DNA of 64,000 nucleotides from Vibrio sp. JPW-9-11-11 (GCF_013369335.1 NZ_SZQJ01000003.1:62001-126000); one strand, 5' to 3'; numbered from the stretch's first letter, positions 18,226 to 27,559 are shown. Notes: generated from the sequence alone by a model not told the origin. Translations and numbers: made by a program.

Positions 18226-19125
18226 ATGAAGTCATTTCCTTTTGTACTTATTCTGGTGATGTTAAGCAGTACGCTGATCGGGTGTGCTGCTCATTCTCCT
18301 GCGCCAGTTTCAGGACTAAAGAAAGACTACAGTTCGTTGGCACGCGGCAGTTATCGTGGCAGCTATTATCAGGTTGAAAAGGGCGATACGCTGTATTTTA
18401 TAGCGTATGTCACAGACAAAGATGTAAATGATCTGATTCGTTACAACAGTCTAAAACCGCCTTACACCATTCATCCTGGGCAGAAGCTTAAACTGTGGCG
18501 GCCTGCGTATAATGCTCCAGCGTACGGCGGCACAGGCGCGGGCGCGGTTGCAGCCGTCGCAACGGTAGCTCCTACACCTGTTTCAAGTAAAAGCTCTAGT
18601 CAAAAGGTTAGCTCTGGCAACACAAAAAACAGCCAGCAATTGGTCAAAAAAGAATCAATAAAGGGTGTTGATCAATCCAAATCAAAGGAGTATGTTGGAC
18701 CTAGCAGTAAACAAAATGTTAACAAAACCGTCAGTCAGCCGAAAAAAAATAACAATAAAGTTTCCAAATGGTTATGGCCAACAAAAGGGAGAGTTATCAA
18801 AAATTTCTCTGCTGGAGATCAAGGGAATAAAGGTATTGATATCGCAGGACAGCGGGGTCAATCCATTGTATCAACAGCAGGCGGCACCGTGGTTTATTCA
18901 GGCAATGCACTACGTGGTTACGGTAATCTAGTCATAATTAAACACAACGACAATTACCTGAGTGCATACGCACATAATGATCGGTTGCTTGTACACGAAG
19001 GACAAAGTGTAAAAGCCGGCCAAAAAATCGCAACAATGGGCAGCTCAGGAACCTCCAGTGTTCGATTGCACTTTGAAATTCGCTATCAAGGTAAGTCAGT
19101 GAACCCAAAACGCTACTTACCGTAG
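18226..19125 (+). CDS. nlpD: Envelope LytM-domain lipoprotein NlpD, amidase activator
   Basis: Outer-membrane lipoprotein that in E. coli activates the amidase AmiC for septal peptidoglycan splitting. The 299-aa product has a lipoprotein signal with lipobox LIGC (Cys20), a LysM domain (about 47-90), a Ser/Lys/Asn-rich linker (about 120-185, from AT-rich DNA) and a C-terminal M23/LytM domain (about 190-298). The M23 metal ligands are degenerate: NKGIDI where active enzymes have HxGxD, and LHFEI in place of an HxH end, as expected for a non-catalytic activator. The start ATG at 18226 gives a proper signal. Family members also carry an rpoS promoter inside this gene; I did not identify it with confidence. 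Confidence 0.94.
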   Translation: MKSFPFVLILVMLSSTLIGCAAHSPAPVSGLKKDYSSLARGSYRGSYYQVEKGDTLYFIAYVTDKDVNDLIRYNSLKPPYTIHPGQKLKLWRPAYNAPAYGGTGAGAVAAVATVAPTPVSSKSSSQKVSSGNTKNSQQLVKKESIKGVDQSKSKEYVGPSSKQNVNKTVSQPKKNNNKVSKWLWPTKGRVIKNFSAGDQGNKGIDIAGQRGQSIVSTAGGTVVYSGNALRGYGNLVIIKHNDNYLSAYAHNDRLLVHEGQSVKAGQKIATMGSSGTSSVRLHFEIRYQGKSVNPKRYLP

Positions 19126-19196
19126 AATTTTACTGTTAGGTAAGATAGCGACATTAGACGTAGTAATGTCTTGCTAGCTCGCCAGGGGGAGGCGCT

Positions 19197-20177
19197 ATGA
19201 GTATCAGCAATGCAGCAACGAAAGTCGAAGAATTTGACATCGATAGTGAAGCGACGGAAACGCTTCAATCGGGAAATTCTCTCAAATCATCTACCACAAC
19301 TGAAGTCAAAGAAGAGTTTGACGCATCCACGAAAAGTCTTGATGCCACACAGCTCTATCTGGGCGAAATTGGTTTTTCTCCACTCCTAACTGCTGAAGAA
19401 GAGGTGTTGTACGCACGTCGTGCGCTTCGTGGTGATGAAGCCGCGCGTAAGCGTATGATTGAAAGTAACCTTCGTTTAGTAGTGAAAATATCACGCCGTT
19501 ATAGTAATCGAGGTTTAGCACTGCTCGATTTGATCGAAGAAGGTAATTTAGGTCTGATTCGAGCGGTAGAGAAGTTCGACCCCGAGCGTGGGTTCCGTTT
19601 TTCTACGTACGCCACATGGTGGATTCGTCAAACCATTGAACGTGCTCTTATGAATCAAACACGCACCATTCGTTTGCCTATTCATGTCGTGAAAGAGCTC
19701 AACATTTACCTACGCACCGCAAGAGAGTTGTCACAGAAACTCGATCATGAGCCGACTGCTGAAGAGATCGCCACGCAATTAGATAAACCAGTGGATGATG
19801 TCAGTAAAATGCTTCGATTGAATGAGCGCATAAGCTCTGTTGACACGCCGATTGGCGGTGACGGTGAAAAAGCGCTGTTAGACATCATTCCTGACATCAA
19901 CAACTCGGACCCAGAAGTCTCGACTCAGGATGATGATATCCGCAACTCGCTTATTCACTGGTTAGACGAACTTAACCCGAAACAAAAAGAGGTGCTGGCG
20001 CGTCGCTTTGGTTTACTGGGTTATGAACCTTCAACCCTAGAAGAGGTTGGGCGTGAAATTAATCTTACCCGCGAGCGCGTTCGTCAGATTCAAGTCGAAG
20101 GCCTACGCCGTCTGCGTGAGATTTTGATTAAGCAAGGACTGAATATGGAGAATCTGTTCAGTGTGACTGAAGATTAG
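19197..20177 (+). CDS. rpoS: Stationary-phase sigma factor RpoS (sigma-38)
   Basis: Alternative sigma factor for general stress and stationary phase. The 326-aa product has region 1.2/2 ([42 protein letters not shown], about 130-155), region 3 and region 4.2 ([22 protein letters not shown], near 285-310), and lacks the large non-conserved acidic region of RpoD. Length is close to E. coli RpoS (330 aa). An AGGGGGAGG-like ribosome-binding site lies just upstream of ATG 19197. It follows nlpD by 71 bp and ends in a strong terminator. Unusually, the next gene is corB and not mutS. Confidence 0.97.
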   Translation: MSISNAATKVEEFDIDSEATETLQSGNSLKSSTTTEVKEEFDASTKSLDATQLYLGEIGFSPLLTAEEEVLYARRALRGDEAARKRMIESNLRLVVKISRRYSNRGLALLDLIEEGNLGLIRAVEKFDPERGFRFSTYATWWIRQTIERALMNQTRTIRLPIHVVKELNIYLRTARELSQKLDHEPTAEEIATQLDKPVDDVSKMLRLNERISSVDTPIGGDGEKALLDIIPDINNSDPEVSTQDDDIRNSLIHWLDELNPKQKEVLARRFGLLGYEPSTLEEVGREINLTRERVRQIQVEGLRRLREILIKQGLNMENLFSVTED

Positions 20178-20192
20178 TGTCCTAGTGTTAGC

Positions 20193-20224
20193 AAAAAGCC
20201 TTGGCAACTTGCCAAGGCTTTTTT
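20193..20224 (+). terminator. Bidirectional Rho-independent terminator, rpoS/corB
   Basis: AAAAAGCCTTGGCA (20193-20206), a 3-nt loop, TGCCAAGGCTTTTT and further T. A-run and T-run on opposite sides allow it to work for rpoS (plus) and for corB (minus, stop at 20277). Confidence 0.88.
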
Positions 20225-20276
20225 GATCCTAGAAATACTTTGGTGATCGAAGACGATATTGGATATTCGCTCTATG

Positions 20277-21557
20277 TTAAGCGGATTTGGCCTTCTTCAT
20301 TAGCGGGAAGACTTTCACCAGTTTGATGCGGTTCTCTTCCAGTTCGACGATCTCCATTGGGTGTCCTGAGACATGAACACTAAGATGACTCTCTGGAATG
20401 TCTTCCAAGTGCTCCAAAATCAAACCGTTCAATGTACGAGGACCATCAGTCGGCAGTTTCCACTTCAGACCTTTGTTGATATCTCGAATATTGGCACTGC
20501 CTTCAATTAAGAAACTACCGTCACCTTGAGGTGTAATTTCTTCAGCTAGACTCGGTGCAATAGAGGTAGTGAATTCGCCGACAATTTCTTCAAGGATGTC
20601 TTCCAAAGTGACTAGGCCGATAATATCACCATATTCATCCACAATTAGTCCGATACGCTGTTTATTGCGTTGGAACTTTAGCAATTGAACATTAAGCGGG
20701 GTACTTTCAGGGATAAAGTACACTTCATCAGCGGCGCGCAGTAAAGTCTCTTTGGTAAACTCATTTTTTTCCAGCATGAGTCGATATGACTCGCGCAGGC
20801 GCAACATGCCGACGACTTCATCAATTTGGTCCCGATACAGCACCACTCGACCATGAGGGGAGTGGGTGAGCTGACGAACAATCGATTTCCAATCGTCATT
20901 GATATCAATCCCAGTGATCTCGTTGCGCGGAACCATAATGTCATTCACGGTTACGTGTTCTAGATCTAGGATCGAAATCAACATGTCTTGGTGGCGACGG
21001 GGAATCAAGCTGCCAGCTTCGTTCACAACAGTTCGCAGCTCATCTGAGCTGAGGTGATCATCGCCACCATGGACTGCTTTTATACCGAGTAGACGAATAA
21101 ACCCATTGGTGATCATGTTGACGAACGCCACTAAAGGTGACAACAGCTTCATCAATATGGTCAATAGGATACTACTGGCGTAAGAGACGCGTTCGGGATA
21201 AAGCGCAGCGAGCGTTTTAGGTGTGACCTCGGCAAACACCAGTACCACTAAGGTCAGTGCGCCGGTCGCGATAGCGACTCCGAGATCTCCATAGAGGCGC
21301 ATACCCAAGATAGTGGCAATCGCCGAGGCGAGAATGTTGACTAGGTTGTTACCAATAAGGATAAGACCAATGAGTCGGTCTGGGCGGTCGAGAAGTTTTT
21401 CAACGCGTTTGGCCCCTTTGTGACCGTTGTTGGCGAGGTGCTTGAGACGGTAGCGGTTCAGAGCCATCATACCTGTCTCGGAACCAGAGAAATATCCTGA
21501 AATAACGATAAGACACGCGAGTAGCGCAAATAAGATACCCGTTGATATGTCGTCCAA
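20277..21557 (-). CDS. corB: CNNM/CorC-family membrane protein with CBS domains (CorB/YfjD)
   Basis: Predicted Mg2+/Co2+ efflux-related transporter of the CNNM family. The 426-aa product has an N-terminal DUF21 membrane domain with about four hydrophobic segments (about 5-150), a pair of CBS domains (about 190-330; VNDIMVPRNEITGID and a later DEYGDIIGLVTLEDILEEIVGE) and a C-terminal CorC_HlyC domain (about 345-420). E. coli CorB/YfjD shares this architecture and lies beside ypjD and ffh, as here. The transport direction and ions are inferred from the family. Confidence 0.9.
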   Translation of the reverse strand: MDDISTGILFALLACLIVISGYFSGSETGMMALNRYRLKHLANNGHKGAKRVEKLLDRPDRLIGLILIGNNLVNILASAIATILGMRLYGDLGVAIATGALTLVVLVFAEVTPKTLAALYPERVSYASSILLTILMKLLSPLVAFVNMITNGFIRLLGIKAVHGGDDHLSSDELRTVVNEAGSLIPRRHQDMLISILDLEHVTVNDIMVPRNEITGIDINDDWKSIVRQLTHSPHGRVVLYRDQIDEVVGMLRLRESYRLMLEKNEFTKETLLRAADEVYFIPESTPLNVQLLKFQRNKQRIGLIVDEYGDIIGLVTLEDILEEIVGEFTTSIAPSLAEEITPQGDGSFLIEGSANIRDINKGLKWKLPTDGPRTLNGLILEHLEDIPESHLSVHVSGHPMEIVELEENRIKLVKVFPLMKKAKSA

Positions 21558-21646
21558 AGCTTATCTTTTCCTTGTTATGTTTGGTTAATTTATGACCTAA
21601 AATGTTATTGAAGTCAATTTCAAATAGGGGATTGCGTAGTGTAAAA

Positions 21647-21671
21647 GAAAGGTGCAATTAATGCACCTTTC
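21647..21671 (-). terminator. Rho-independent terminator of ypjD
   Basis: The minus strand reads GAAAGGTGCA, TTAA loop region, TGCACCTTTC followed by TTTTA, 16 bp past the ypjD stop, separating it from corB. Confidence 0.75.
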
Positions 21672-21687
21672 AGTTGTGATTGGGTCG

Positions 21688-22482
21688 TCAGCGCAAAATT
21701 ATTTCGCGTACAAAGCGACTGCCAAAATAAGCTAAAGTCAGTAGGGTTGCACCAGCAACGGCAAACCACGTGACTTTGCGCCCGCGCCAGCCTTTCTGAT
21801 AATGCCCCCACAGCAACACAGAGTAGGCGATCCAAGCGACAAAAGAGAGGATGGCTTTATGTGCTTTGCCCTGAGCGAACATATCTTGAACAAAGACAAA
21901 ACCAGTGAGTAGCGTGCCTGTCAGCAGTAACGTTCCGATGAGTATGATATTGAATAGCTGGCGCTCAACCATCAAAAGAGGTGGCAAGTTAGGGTTGATC
22001 GCCATCGCTTTCTTGGCTTTTAATTTGTGGTCTAGCCAAGCGAGTTGCAGTGCGTAGAGCGCACCGATAGTCAGCGTAGAATATGAGAACAAGGCAAATG
22101 AAATATGGATTAACAGCTTAGGGTCTTGTTCTAAATGGGTGATAAAGGTGCTCGGTAGTACGACGGCTGCGACTAAGTTGATCGCGGCAAAACTATAGAC
22201 AACCGGGAGCAGGAACCACAAACGAGTCTTGAGCATCGCGGTGCTCATCACCAATGAGATAATAAAGCTTATCAGCGAGGCAACATTGAGAATACTGAGG
22301 TTTTGTCCTGAGCTGCCTAAGATGAGATCGCTGAGCAACCAAGCATGAAAAGCGAGCGCAAGCGCTGCACTTACCAGTACTGTCTTGACCCGAATGCCTG
22401 TCTGGTGGACCAGTCCGGGGACTATGGTCGCAATGGCTAATAGATAAAGTATTGCCGCCACAACGGCGATGAGGTTGTCCAT
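21688..22482 (-). CDS. ypjD: CcsA/CcmC-like inner-membrane protein YpjD
   Basis: A 264-aa polytopic protein with about eight hydrophobic segments across its length, matching the cytochrome c assembly protein (CcsA/CcmF/CcmC) superfamily and E. coli YpjD (CorE), which has the same neighbours ffh and corB. E. coli CorE has been tied to cobalt/magnesium sensitivity together with CorB; a cytochrome assembly role is only suggested by the fold. Family histidines appear in the VHQTG segment near residue 26, in SALALAFHAWLL near 46 and in the C-terminal half (LLWGHYQKG). It ends in an intrinsic terminator and is divergent from ffh across 209 bp. Confidence 0.85.
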   Translation of the reverse strand: MDNLIAVVAAILYLLAIATIVPGLVHQTGIRVKTVLVSAALALAFHAWLLSDLILGSSGQNLSILNVASLISFIISLVMSTAMLKTRLWFLLPVVYSFAAINLVAAVVLPSTFITHLEQDPKLLIHISFALFSYSTLTIGALYALQLAWLDHKLKAKKAMAINPNLPPLLMVERQLFNIILIGTLLLTGTLLTGFVFVQDMFAQGKAHKAILSFVAWIAYSVLLWGHYQKGWRGRKVTWFAVAGATLLTLAYFGSRFVREIILR

Positions 22483-22691
22483 TATTCTCTATAAGCTGGT
22501 GGATTTTTAACAAATTATACCCTGCATCAACAGCTTGAGCCATGACTTATCACCCTCATTTGCGCGACTTGAGATATCAAAAGTTATCTAGGCGGTGTCA
22601 TGCGCTGGTTGGCTAAGGTATACTCACAGTAATTTTCGCCGTCATTGACAAGGCGTGTCTCCCTAAACACCGTCTAGGTAAAGAGAGTAAG

Positions 22692-24077
22692 ATGTTTGAT
22701 AATTTAACGGATCGCTTATCCAAAACGCTGAAGAACATCAGCGGTAAAGGTCGTTTGACCGAAGATAATATTAAAGAGACGTTGCGCGAAGTGCGTATGG
22801 CACTACTTGAAGCGGACGTGGCATTACCGGTTGTACGCGATTTTATTAAACGCGTTAAAGAGTCGGCTGTCGGTGTCGAGGTGTCTAAATCGCTGACTCC
22901 TGGCCAAGAGTTTATCAAGATCGTTCAAAACGAACTTGAAGGCGTCATGGGTGAGTCTAACGAAGCTCTAAACTTAGCCGCTCAGCCTCCAGCCGTTATC
23001 CTAATGGCTGGTCTACAGGGTGCAGGTAAAACTACGTCGGTCGGTAAGCTTTCTAAACTCCTGACTGAGCGTGATAAGAAGAAAGTCTTGGTTGTGTCTG
23101 CCGACGTTTACCGTCCTGCGGCGATTAAGCAGTTAGAAACGCTGGCAGCCGATGTAGGCGTTGATTTCTTCCCTTCTTCAGCAGACCAAAAGCCCATTGA
23201 TATTGCTAACGCTGCCATCGATCACGCGAAGAAGAAGTTCTACGATGTGCTGCTCGTCGATACTGCCGGTCGATTAGCGATCGACGAACAGATGATGGGA
23301 GAGATTCAAGAGCTACACACAGCGATCAACCCGGTTGAGACTCTATTTGTTGTCGACGCCATGACAGGTCAAGATGCTGCCAACACGGCTAAAGCATTTG
23401 GTGATGCGTTACCTTTAACTGGTGTGGTTCTAACCAAAGTCGATGGTGATGCCCGCGGTGGTGCGGCTTTATCGGTTCGTCATATTACTGGCAAGCCGAT
23501 TAAATTCTTAGGTGTGGGTGAGAAAACCGACGCACTTGAACCTTTCCACCCGGATCGTGTTGCTTCACGCATATTAGGCATGGGGGACGTACTGTCGCTG
23601 ATCGAAGATTTGCAGCGCAACGTCGACACTGAAAAAGCAGAAAAACTGGCGAAGAAGTTTAAAGAGAAGAAAGGTTTTGACCTTGAAGACTTCCGTGAGC
23701 AGCTCGGTCAGATGCAGAGCATGGGTGGTATGATGGGCATGATGGACAAGCTACCAGGCATGTCTCAACTCCCAGACAACGTCAAAGACAAAGTCGACGA
23801 CAAGATGTTCAAGCAAATGGAAGCCATCATCAACTCCATGACTATGAAAGAGCGTCAACGCCCTGAATTGATAAAAGGTTCGCGCAAGAAACGTATTGCC
23901 GCGGGTTCTGGCACCCAAGTGCAAGATGTGAATCGCCTACTGAAGCAATTTACTCAGATGCAAAAGATGATGAAGAAAATGCAAAAAGGCGGTATGAAAG
24001 GCATGATGCGCAACATGCAAGGCATGATGGGTGGCATGGGCGGCGCCGGTGGTGGTTTTAACCCATTTGGCCGTTAA
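22692..24077 (+). CDS. ffh: Signal recognition particle GTPase Ffh
   Basis: Protein subunit of the bacterial SRP; binds 4.5S RNA and nascent membrane-protein signal sequences and docks with FtsY. The 461-aa product has the N domain (1-90), the G domain with GLQGAGKTTSVGKL (about 103-116), the DTAGR motif (near 190), TKVDGDARGG (about 248-257) and a very Met-rich M domain (about 325-461) with methionine clusters such as GGMMGMMDK and the tail MQGMMGGMG. Length is typical. Monocistronic: it has its own terminator before rpsP. Confidence 0.98.
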   Translation: MFDNLTDRLSKTLKNISGKGRLTEDNIKETLREVRMALLEADVALPVVRDFIKRVKESAVGVEVSKSLTPGQEFIKIVQNELEGVMGESNEALNLAAQPPAVILMAGLQGAGKTTSVGKLSKLLTERDKKKVLVVSADVYRPAAIKQLETLAADVGVDFFPSSADQKPIDIANAAIDHAKKKFYDVLLVDTAGRLAIDEQMMGEIQELHTAINPVETLFVVDAMTGQDAANTAKAFGDALPLTGVVLTKVDGDARGGAALSVRHITGKPIKFLGVGEKTDALEPFHPDRVASRILGMGDVLSLIEDLQRNVDTEKAEKLAKKFKEKKGFDLEDFREQLGQMQSMGGMMGMMDKLPGMSQLPDNVKDKVDDKMFKQMEAIINSMTMKERQRPELIKGSRKKRIAAGSGTQVQDVNRLLKQFTQMQKMMKKMQKGGMKGMMRNMQGMMGGMGGAGGGFNPFGR

Positions 24078-24171
24078 GTTTATTGTGAGATAAAAATTTC
24101 AAGGTGTTAGCTGCATCACAAACTTAAATACCGTTTTATGTTGGTGAAAAAATAGCTAAAGACCTTGCATT

Positions 24172-24208
24172 GCTCCGGAATAAGAGTAAAATTCCGGAGC
24201 TTTATTTT
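24172..24208 (+). terminator. Rho-independent terminator after ffh
   Basis: GCTCCGGAAT (24172-24181) pairs exactly with ATTCCGGAGC (24191-24200) around AAGAGTAAA, followed by TTTATTTT. It closes ffh; a possible rpsP promoter (TTGCAT at 24165-24170, TAAAAT at 24187-24192, 16-nt spacer) overlaps the hairpin. Confidence 0.82.
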
Positions 24209-24284
24209 GGCACGAGCCCCAAACTGTTTAGCGATAAGTGGTTTCTGGGGTTAATTTTATTTTTGAGAAAGCAAAGAGGACGAC

Positions 24285-24533
24285 ATGGTAACCATTCGTT
24301 TGGCACGTCACGGCGCTAAAAAGCGTCCATTTTATCAAATCGTAGTAGCGGACAGCCGCAATGCAGCAACTGGCCGTTTCATCGAGAAAGTGGGTTTCTT
24401 CAACCCAACTGCTAAAGGTCAAGAAGAAGGTCTACGTCTAGATCTAGACCGCGTTAACCACTGGGTTGGTCAAGGCGCAACTGTATCTGACCGCGTAGCT
24501 AAGCTAGTTAAAGACGCTCAAAAAGCGGCTTAA
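24285..24533 (+). CDS. rpsP: 30S ribosomal protein S16
   Basis: Small-subunit assembly protein. The 82-aa product begins [25 protein letters not shown] and continues with [12 protein letters not shown], the S16 signatures; length equals E. coli S16 (82 aa). A GAGGACGAC-type ribosome-binding site precedes ATG 24285. First gene of the conserved rpsP-rimM-trmD-rplS operon, 207 bp after ffh; the leader includes a C-rich/G-rich complementary pair (CCCCAAAC near 24216 and GTTTCTGGGG near 24240) that could fold. Confidence 0.98.
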   Translation: MVTIRLARHGAKKRPFYQIVVADSRNAATGRFIEKVGFFNPTAKGQEEGLRLDLDRVNHWVGQGATVSDRVAKLVKDAQKAA

Positions 24534-24562
24534 TTCTTACATTAAGAAGTAGTAATTAGCTT

Positions 24563-25111
24563 ATGTCGATGAAAGGTAAAGAAACAATGAGCAACGAAAA
24601 AATTGTTGTAGGTAAGTTTGGTGCTACTTACGGCATTCGTGGTTGGCTCAAGGTTTTTTCCTACACAGACAATACCGAAAGCATATTTGATTACACCCCT
24701 TGGTTTGTAAAACAAGGTGACAAGTGGGTCGAGTACAAAGTCGAAAGTTGGAAGCGCCATAACAAAGGTTTGGTGGTGAAGCTGGAAGGTCTTGATGTGC
24801 GCGAAGACGCGCAATTAATGACTAACTTTGAAATCTCAATTGACCCTGCAGTATTGCCAGAATTGCCATCAGATGAATTCTATTGGCGTGATTTGATTGG
24901 AATGCAAGTCGTAACTGATAAAGGTTACGATCTAGGTGTCGTTTCCGACATGCTAGAAACGGGTTCCAACGATGTTTTGGTGATTAAAGCAAATCTAAAA
25001 GATGCTTTTGGGCAAAAGGAACGACTAATTCCGTTCCTTGAAGAGCAAGTGATCAAACACATTGATCGCGAAGCTCAACGGATCGAAGTTGACTGGGATC
25101 CTGGATTCTAA
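24563..25111 (+). CDS. rimM: Ribosome maturation factor RimM
   Basis: Binds S19 in the 30S head and is needed for 16S rRNA processing. The 182-aa product has an N-terminal RimM barrel ([24 protein letters not shown], about 11-34) and a C-terminal PRC barrel ([22 protein letters not shown] to VDWDPGF, about 105-182). ATG 24563 gives the [11 protein letters not shown]-terminus I recall for Vibrio RimM; an internal ATG at 24587 with AGGT upstream is an alternative. Second gene of the rpsP operon. Confidence 0.96.
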   Translation: MSMKGKETMSNEKIVVGKFGATYGIRGWLKVFSYTDNTESIFDYTPWFVKQGDKWVEYKVESWKRHNKGLVVKLEGLDVREDAQLMTNFEISIDPAVLPELPSDEFYWRDLIGMQVVTDKGYDLGVVSDMLETGSNDVLVIKANLKDAFGQKERLIPFLEEQVIKHIDREAQRIEVDWDPGF

Positions 25112-25136
25112 CTCCAAGTAACGGAGCCAAAGAACA

Positions 25137-25880
25137 ATGTGGGTTGGCATTATAAGCCTGTTTCCTGAAATGTTCCGCAGCGTTACTGATTACGGAGTAA
25201 CAGGTCAAGCGGTTAAAAAAGGTCTTTTGTCGATTGAGACTTGGAATCCTCGCGATTTCACTCATGACAAACATCGCACTGTTGATGATAGACCTTACGG
25301 TGGTGGTCCTGGCATGTTAATGATGGTGCAGCCTTTGCGCGATGCTATTCATGCCGCTAAACAAGCCTCACCGGGTAAGACGAAAGTCATTTATCTCTCT
25401 CCACAAGGTCGTAAGCTCGACCAGAAGGGAGTCGAGGAGCTGGCAACGAATGAGAATTTGCTTCTGATTTGTGGCCGCTACGAAGGGGTAGATGAGCGCA
25501 TCATTCAATCTGAAGTTGACGAAGAATGGTCAATTGGCGATTTTGTGATGACGGGTGGTGAAATACCAGCCATGACGTTGATCGATTCTGTCTCGCGGTT
25601 TGTTCCGGGAGTACTGGGAGATTTCGCGTCAGCAGAAGAAGACTCTTTTGCCAATGGCTTGTTAGATTGCCCTCACTATACACGTCCTGAAGTGTTGGAT
25701 GACAAACAAGTACCTTCGGTACTGATGTCGGGTAACCATAAGGATATTCGTCGCTGGCGACTGAAACAGTCGTTAGGCCGTACTTGGCTAAGAAGACCAG
25801 AGCTCCTGGAAAACCTAGCTCTGACTGACGAACAGGAACAATTACTGGCCGAATTCATTAAACAGAGTCGAGCTAAGTAA
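25137..25880 (+). CDS. trmD: tRNA (guanine(37)-N1)-methyltransferase TrmD
   Basis: SAM-dependent SPOUT methyltransferase making m1G37 in tRNAs reading CUN, CCN and CGG, which prevents +1 frameshifting. The 247-aa product has the [13 protein letters not shown] start, [24 protein letters not shown] and [15 protein letters not shown], the knotted SAM-binding signatures, and a C-terminal helical domain. Length matches E. coli (255 aa). Third gene of rpsP-rimM-trmD-rplS, 25 bp after rimM. Confidence 0.98.
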   Translation: MWVGIISLFPEMFRSVTDYGVTGQAVKKGLLSIETWNPRDFTHDKHRTVDDRPYGGGPGMLMMVQPLRDAIHAAKQASPGKTKVIYLSPQGRKLDQKGVEELATNENLLLICGRYEGVDERIIQSEVDEEWSIGDFVMTGGEIPAMTLIDSVSRFVPGVLGDFASAEEDSFANGLLDCPHYTRPEVLDDKQVPSVLMSGNHKDIRRWRLKQSLGRTWLRRPELLENLALTDEQEQLLAEFIKQSRAK

Positions 25881-25921
25881 CCTATTAAATTTAGTATCAG
25901 TTTATTCTAGGAATATTGAAA

Positions 25922-26275
25922 ATGAGTAACATCATCAAAGCTCTTGAAGAAGAGCAAATGAAAAAAGACCTACCTAACTTTGCACCTGGTGACACAGTTG
26001 TTGTTCAAGTTAAGGTAAAAGAAGGTGACCGTGAGCGTCTACAGGCTTTTGAAGGCGTTGTAATCGGTATTCGTAACCGTGGTCTACACTCTGCATTCAC
26101 TGTACGTAAGATTTCTAACGGTGAAGGTGTAGAGCGTACGTTCCAAACTCACTCTCCAATGGTTGATAGCATTGAAGTTAAACGCCGCGGTGCAGTACGT
26201 CGTGCCAAACTGTACTACCTACGTGAGCGTTCTGGTAAGTCAGCTCGTATCAAAGAGAAACTTGCTAAGAAGTAA
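25922..26275 (+). CDS. rplS: 50S ribosomal protein L19
   Basis: Large-subunit protein at the 30S-50S interface. From ATG 25922, with TAGGAAT about 10 bases upstream, the 117-aa product reads [20 protein letters not shown] and ends [22 protein letters not shown], almost collinear with E. coli L19 (115 aa). A TTG two codons upstream (25916) is an unlikely start. Last gene of the rpsP operon, followed by a strong terminator. Confidence 0.98.
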   Translation: MSNIIKALEEEQMKKDLPNFAPGDTVVVQVKVKEGDRERLQAFEGVVIGIRNRGLHSAFTVRKISNGEGVERTFQTHSPMVDSIEVKRRGAVRRAKLYYLRERSGKSARIKEKLAKK

Positions 26276-26300
26276 TGCTATAACTAGCGTTCTCATATTA

Positions 26301-26329
26301 AGCGGAGACCAATTGGTCTCCGCTTTTTT
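26301..26329 (+). terminator. Rho-independent terminator of rpsP-rplS operon
   Basis: AGCGGAGACC, AATT, GGTCTCCGCT then six T (26301-26329): perfect 10-bp stem with U-run, 25 bp past rplS. Confidence 0.92.
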
Positions 26330-26457
26330 ATTTTAGACGCTATGCTGGTGGTATTTCACGATAGCAGCGGCGTCGGCGCTGATTTACTAGCGTAAACTCC
26401 GTTCCCCCTTCTTACTCTTGCAAAAATCGCTCTAACACGTTGCAAGTTAGATATTAA

Positions 26458-26485
26458 AAAAGCCGATGTTTTCACATCAGCTTTT
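26458..26485 (-). terminator. Rho-independent terminator of yacG
   Basis: The minus strand reads AAAAGCTGATGT, loop, ACATCGGCTTTT with one mismatch, followed by T residues (A-run to the left of 26461). It lies 45 bp past yacG and closes the nadC-pil-coaE-zapD-yacG strand. The 255-bp gap 26276-26530 otherwise shows nothing beyond this and the rplS terminator. Confidence 0.75.
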
Positions 26486-26530
26486 CTTATTCTCTCCCTT
26501 GAAGCGCAGCGTTCTCGTCTCTCTATTCTG

Positions 26531-26725
26531 TCAGTACTGATCTTCTGACCAGCCATCAGAATCAGACATATCGGGTGCGCCGGGGATGCTGTTTTCTTCG
26601 TCGGCCCACTCACCAAAATCGATCATTTGGCAGGCTTTACTACAAAAGGGGCGGTAAGGGCTTTGTTCTCCCCAAATAACCTCTTTGCCGCATTGTGGGC
26701 AAGGGACAGTGGTGATTTTTGACAT
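26531..26725 (-). CDS. yacG: DNA gyrase inhibitor / zinc-binding protein YacG
   Basis: Small zinc protein that in E. coli binds GyrB and inhibits gyrase. From the ATG at 26725 the 64-aa product has PCPQCGKEV and [18 protein letters not shown], the Cys-x2-Cys and Cys-x3-Cys zinc ligands and the invariant acidic/Trp motif, with an acidic tail. An in-frame start 21 bases upstream (26746) would add MFQTESN and is less like the family. It is downstream of zapD and coaE, the conserved coaE-zapD-yacG order. Confidence 0.93.
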   Translation of the reverse strand: MSKITTVPCPQCGKEVIWGEQSPYRPFCSKACQMIDFGEWADEENSIPGAPDMSDSDGWSEDQY

Positions 26726-26784
26726 GTTACTCTCTGTTTGGAACACAGTATGGTGTGATTATAGCGACAATTGTAACCGATAGG

Positions 26785-27525
26785 CTAACAGCAAACCGCC
26801 AGATTAAATTCAATATTGGCGACCGATGCTTGGCCTGAGCCAAACTCGATGAACTTAATCGCAAAGCGGTTTTTGTGACCAGAAATCATTGGGTAGACGC
26901 CATATTGCATTGGGATTTCTAAGCGTAGAATGTTGGCCTCTTCTGCGTCACTTTGATAAAAGCCGGCTTGCGCTTGGATTGGGCGGAAGTGGCCTGTCTC
27001 ACGTGTAAGCTTGAGCCACAACTGTAGAGCATTGGCTAACGGTTTGAGTGAGCTTTGCCATTTGTTTGCGTCGCTGCGCTTTTTATCAAGAGGCAGGTGT
27101 AGCCAGTGGTGCAGTGCAGGCAAATCGAAACAACAAGAGCCGCCAGGTAAGTTGAAGCGTTGTCGAATAGCACTCAAAAAACGGTCTTCTTTCAGGCTTT
27201 GTCCAAATCGTTCAGCTGACATCAAGTCACTATGCACTACATCGACTTCGCTTAAGATGGTTTGTAGCATCTCTTGATCCACGCCATCAACATTTAACCA
27301 TGAACGATAGGTGAGCCTTTGCTTTTCGATATCTTTGGCGAGCTCACTCTTAAGTTGAATCTGTTCAAAGATCTCGAGTAGGTCGAACAGTGAACGATAA
27401 AAGAGCAGATGCTGCATATCATCACTGAACTGAGCTGCAATGCTCAACTGGTTGAGTAGCGCTTCTACTCGCAGGTAAATTCGCGTTTTCTCGTTCAGTG
27501 GATGTTCGAAGTAATGCGTGGTCAT
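26785..27525 (-). CDS. zapD: Cell division protein ZapD
   Basis: FtsZ-binding protein that cross-links and bundles FtsZ filaments. The 246-aa product starts [21 protein letters not shown], the ZapD (YacF) signature, followed by a helical region (about 20-110) and a beta-domain ending EFNLAVCC. Length is as in E. coli (247 aa). It lies 34 bp after coaE and 59 bp before yacG on the same strand. Confidence 0.95.
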   Translation of the reverse strand: MTTHYFEHPLNEKTRIYLRVEALLNQLSIAAQFSDDMQHLLFYRSLFDLLEIFEQIQLKSELAKDIEKQRLTYRSWLNVDGVDQEMLQTILSEVDVVHSDLMSAERFGQSLKEDRFLSAIRQRFNLPGGSCCFDLPALHHWLHLPLDKKRSDANKWQSSLKPLANALQLWLKLTRETGHFRPIQAQAGFYQSDAEEANILRLEIPMQYGVYPMISGHKNRFAIKFIEFGSGQASVANIEFNLAVCC

Positions 27526-27559
27526 TAAAATGCAGCTCTGGATAATTCAGTCTTTATTC

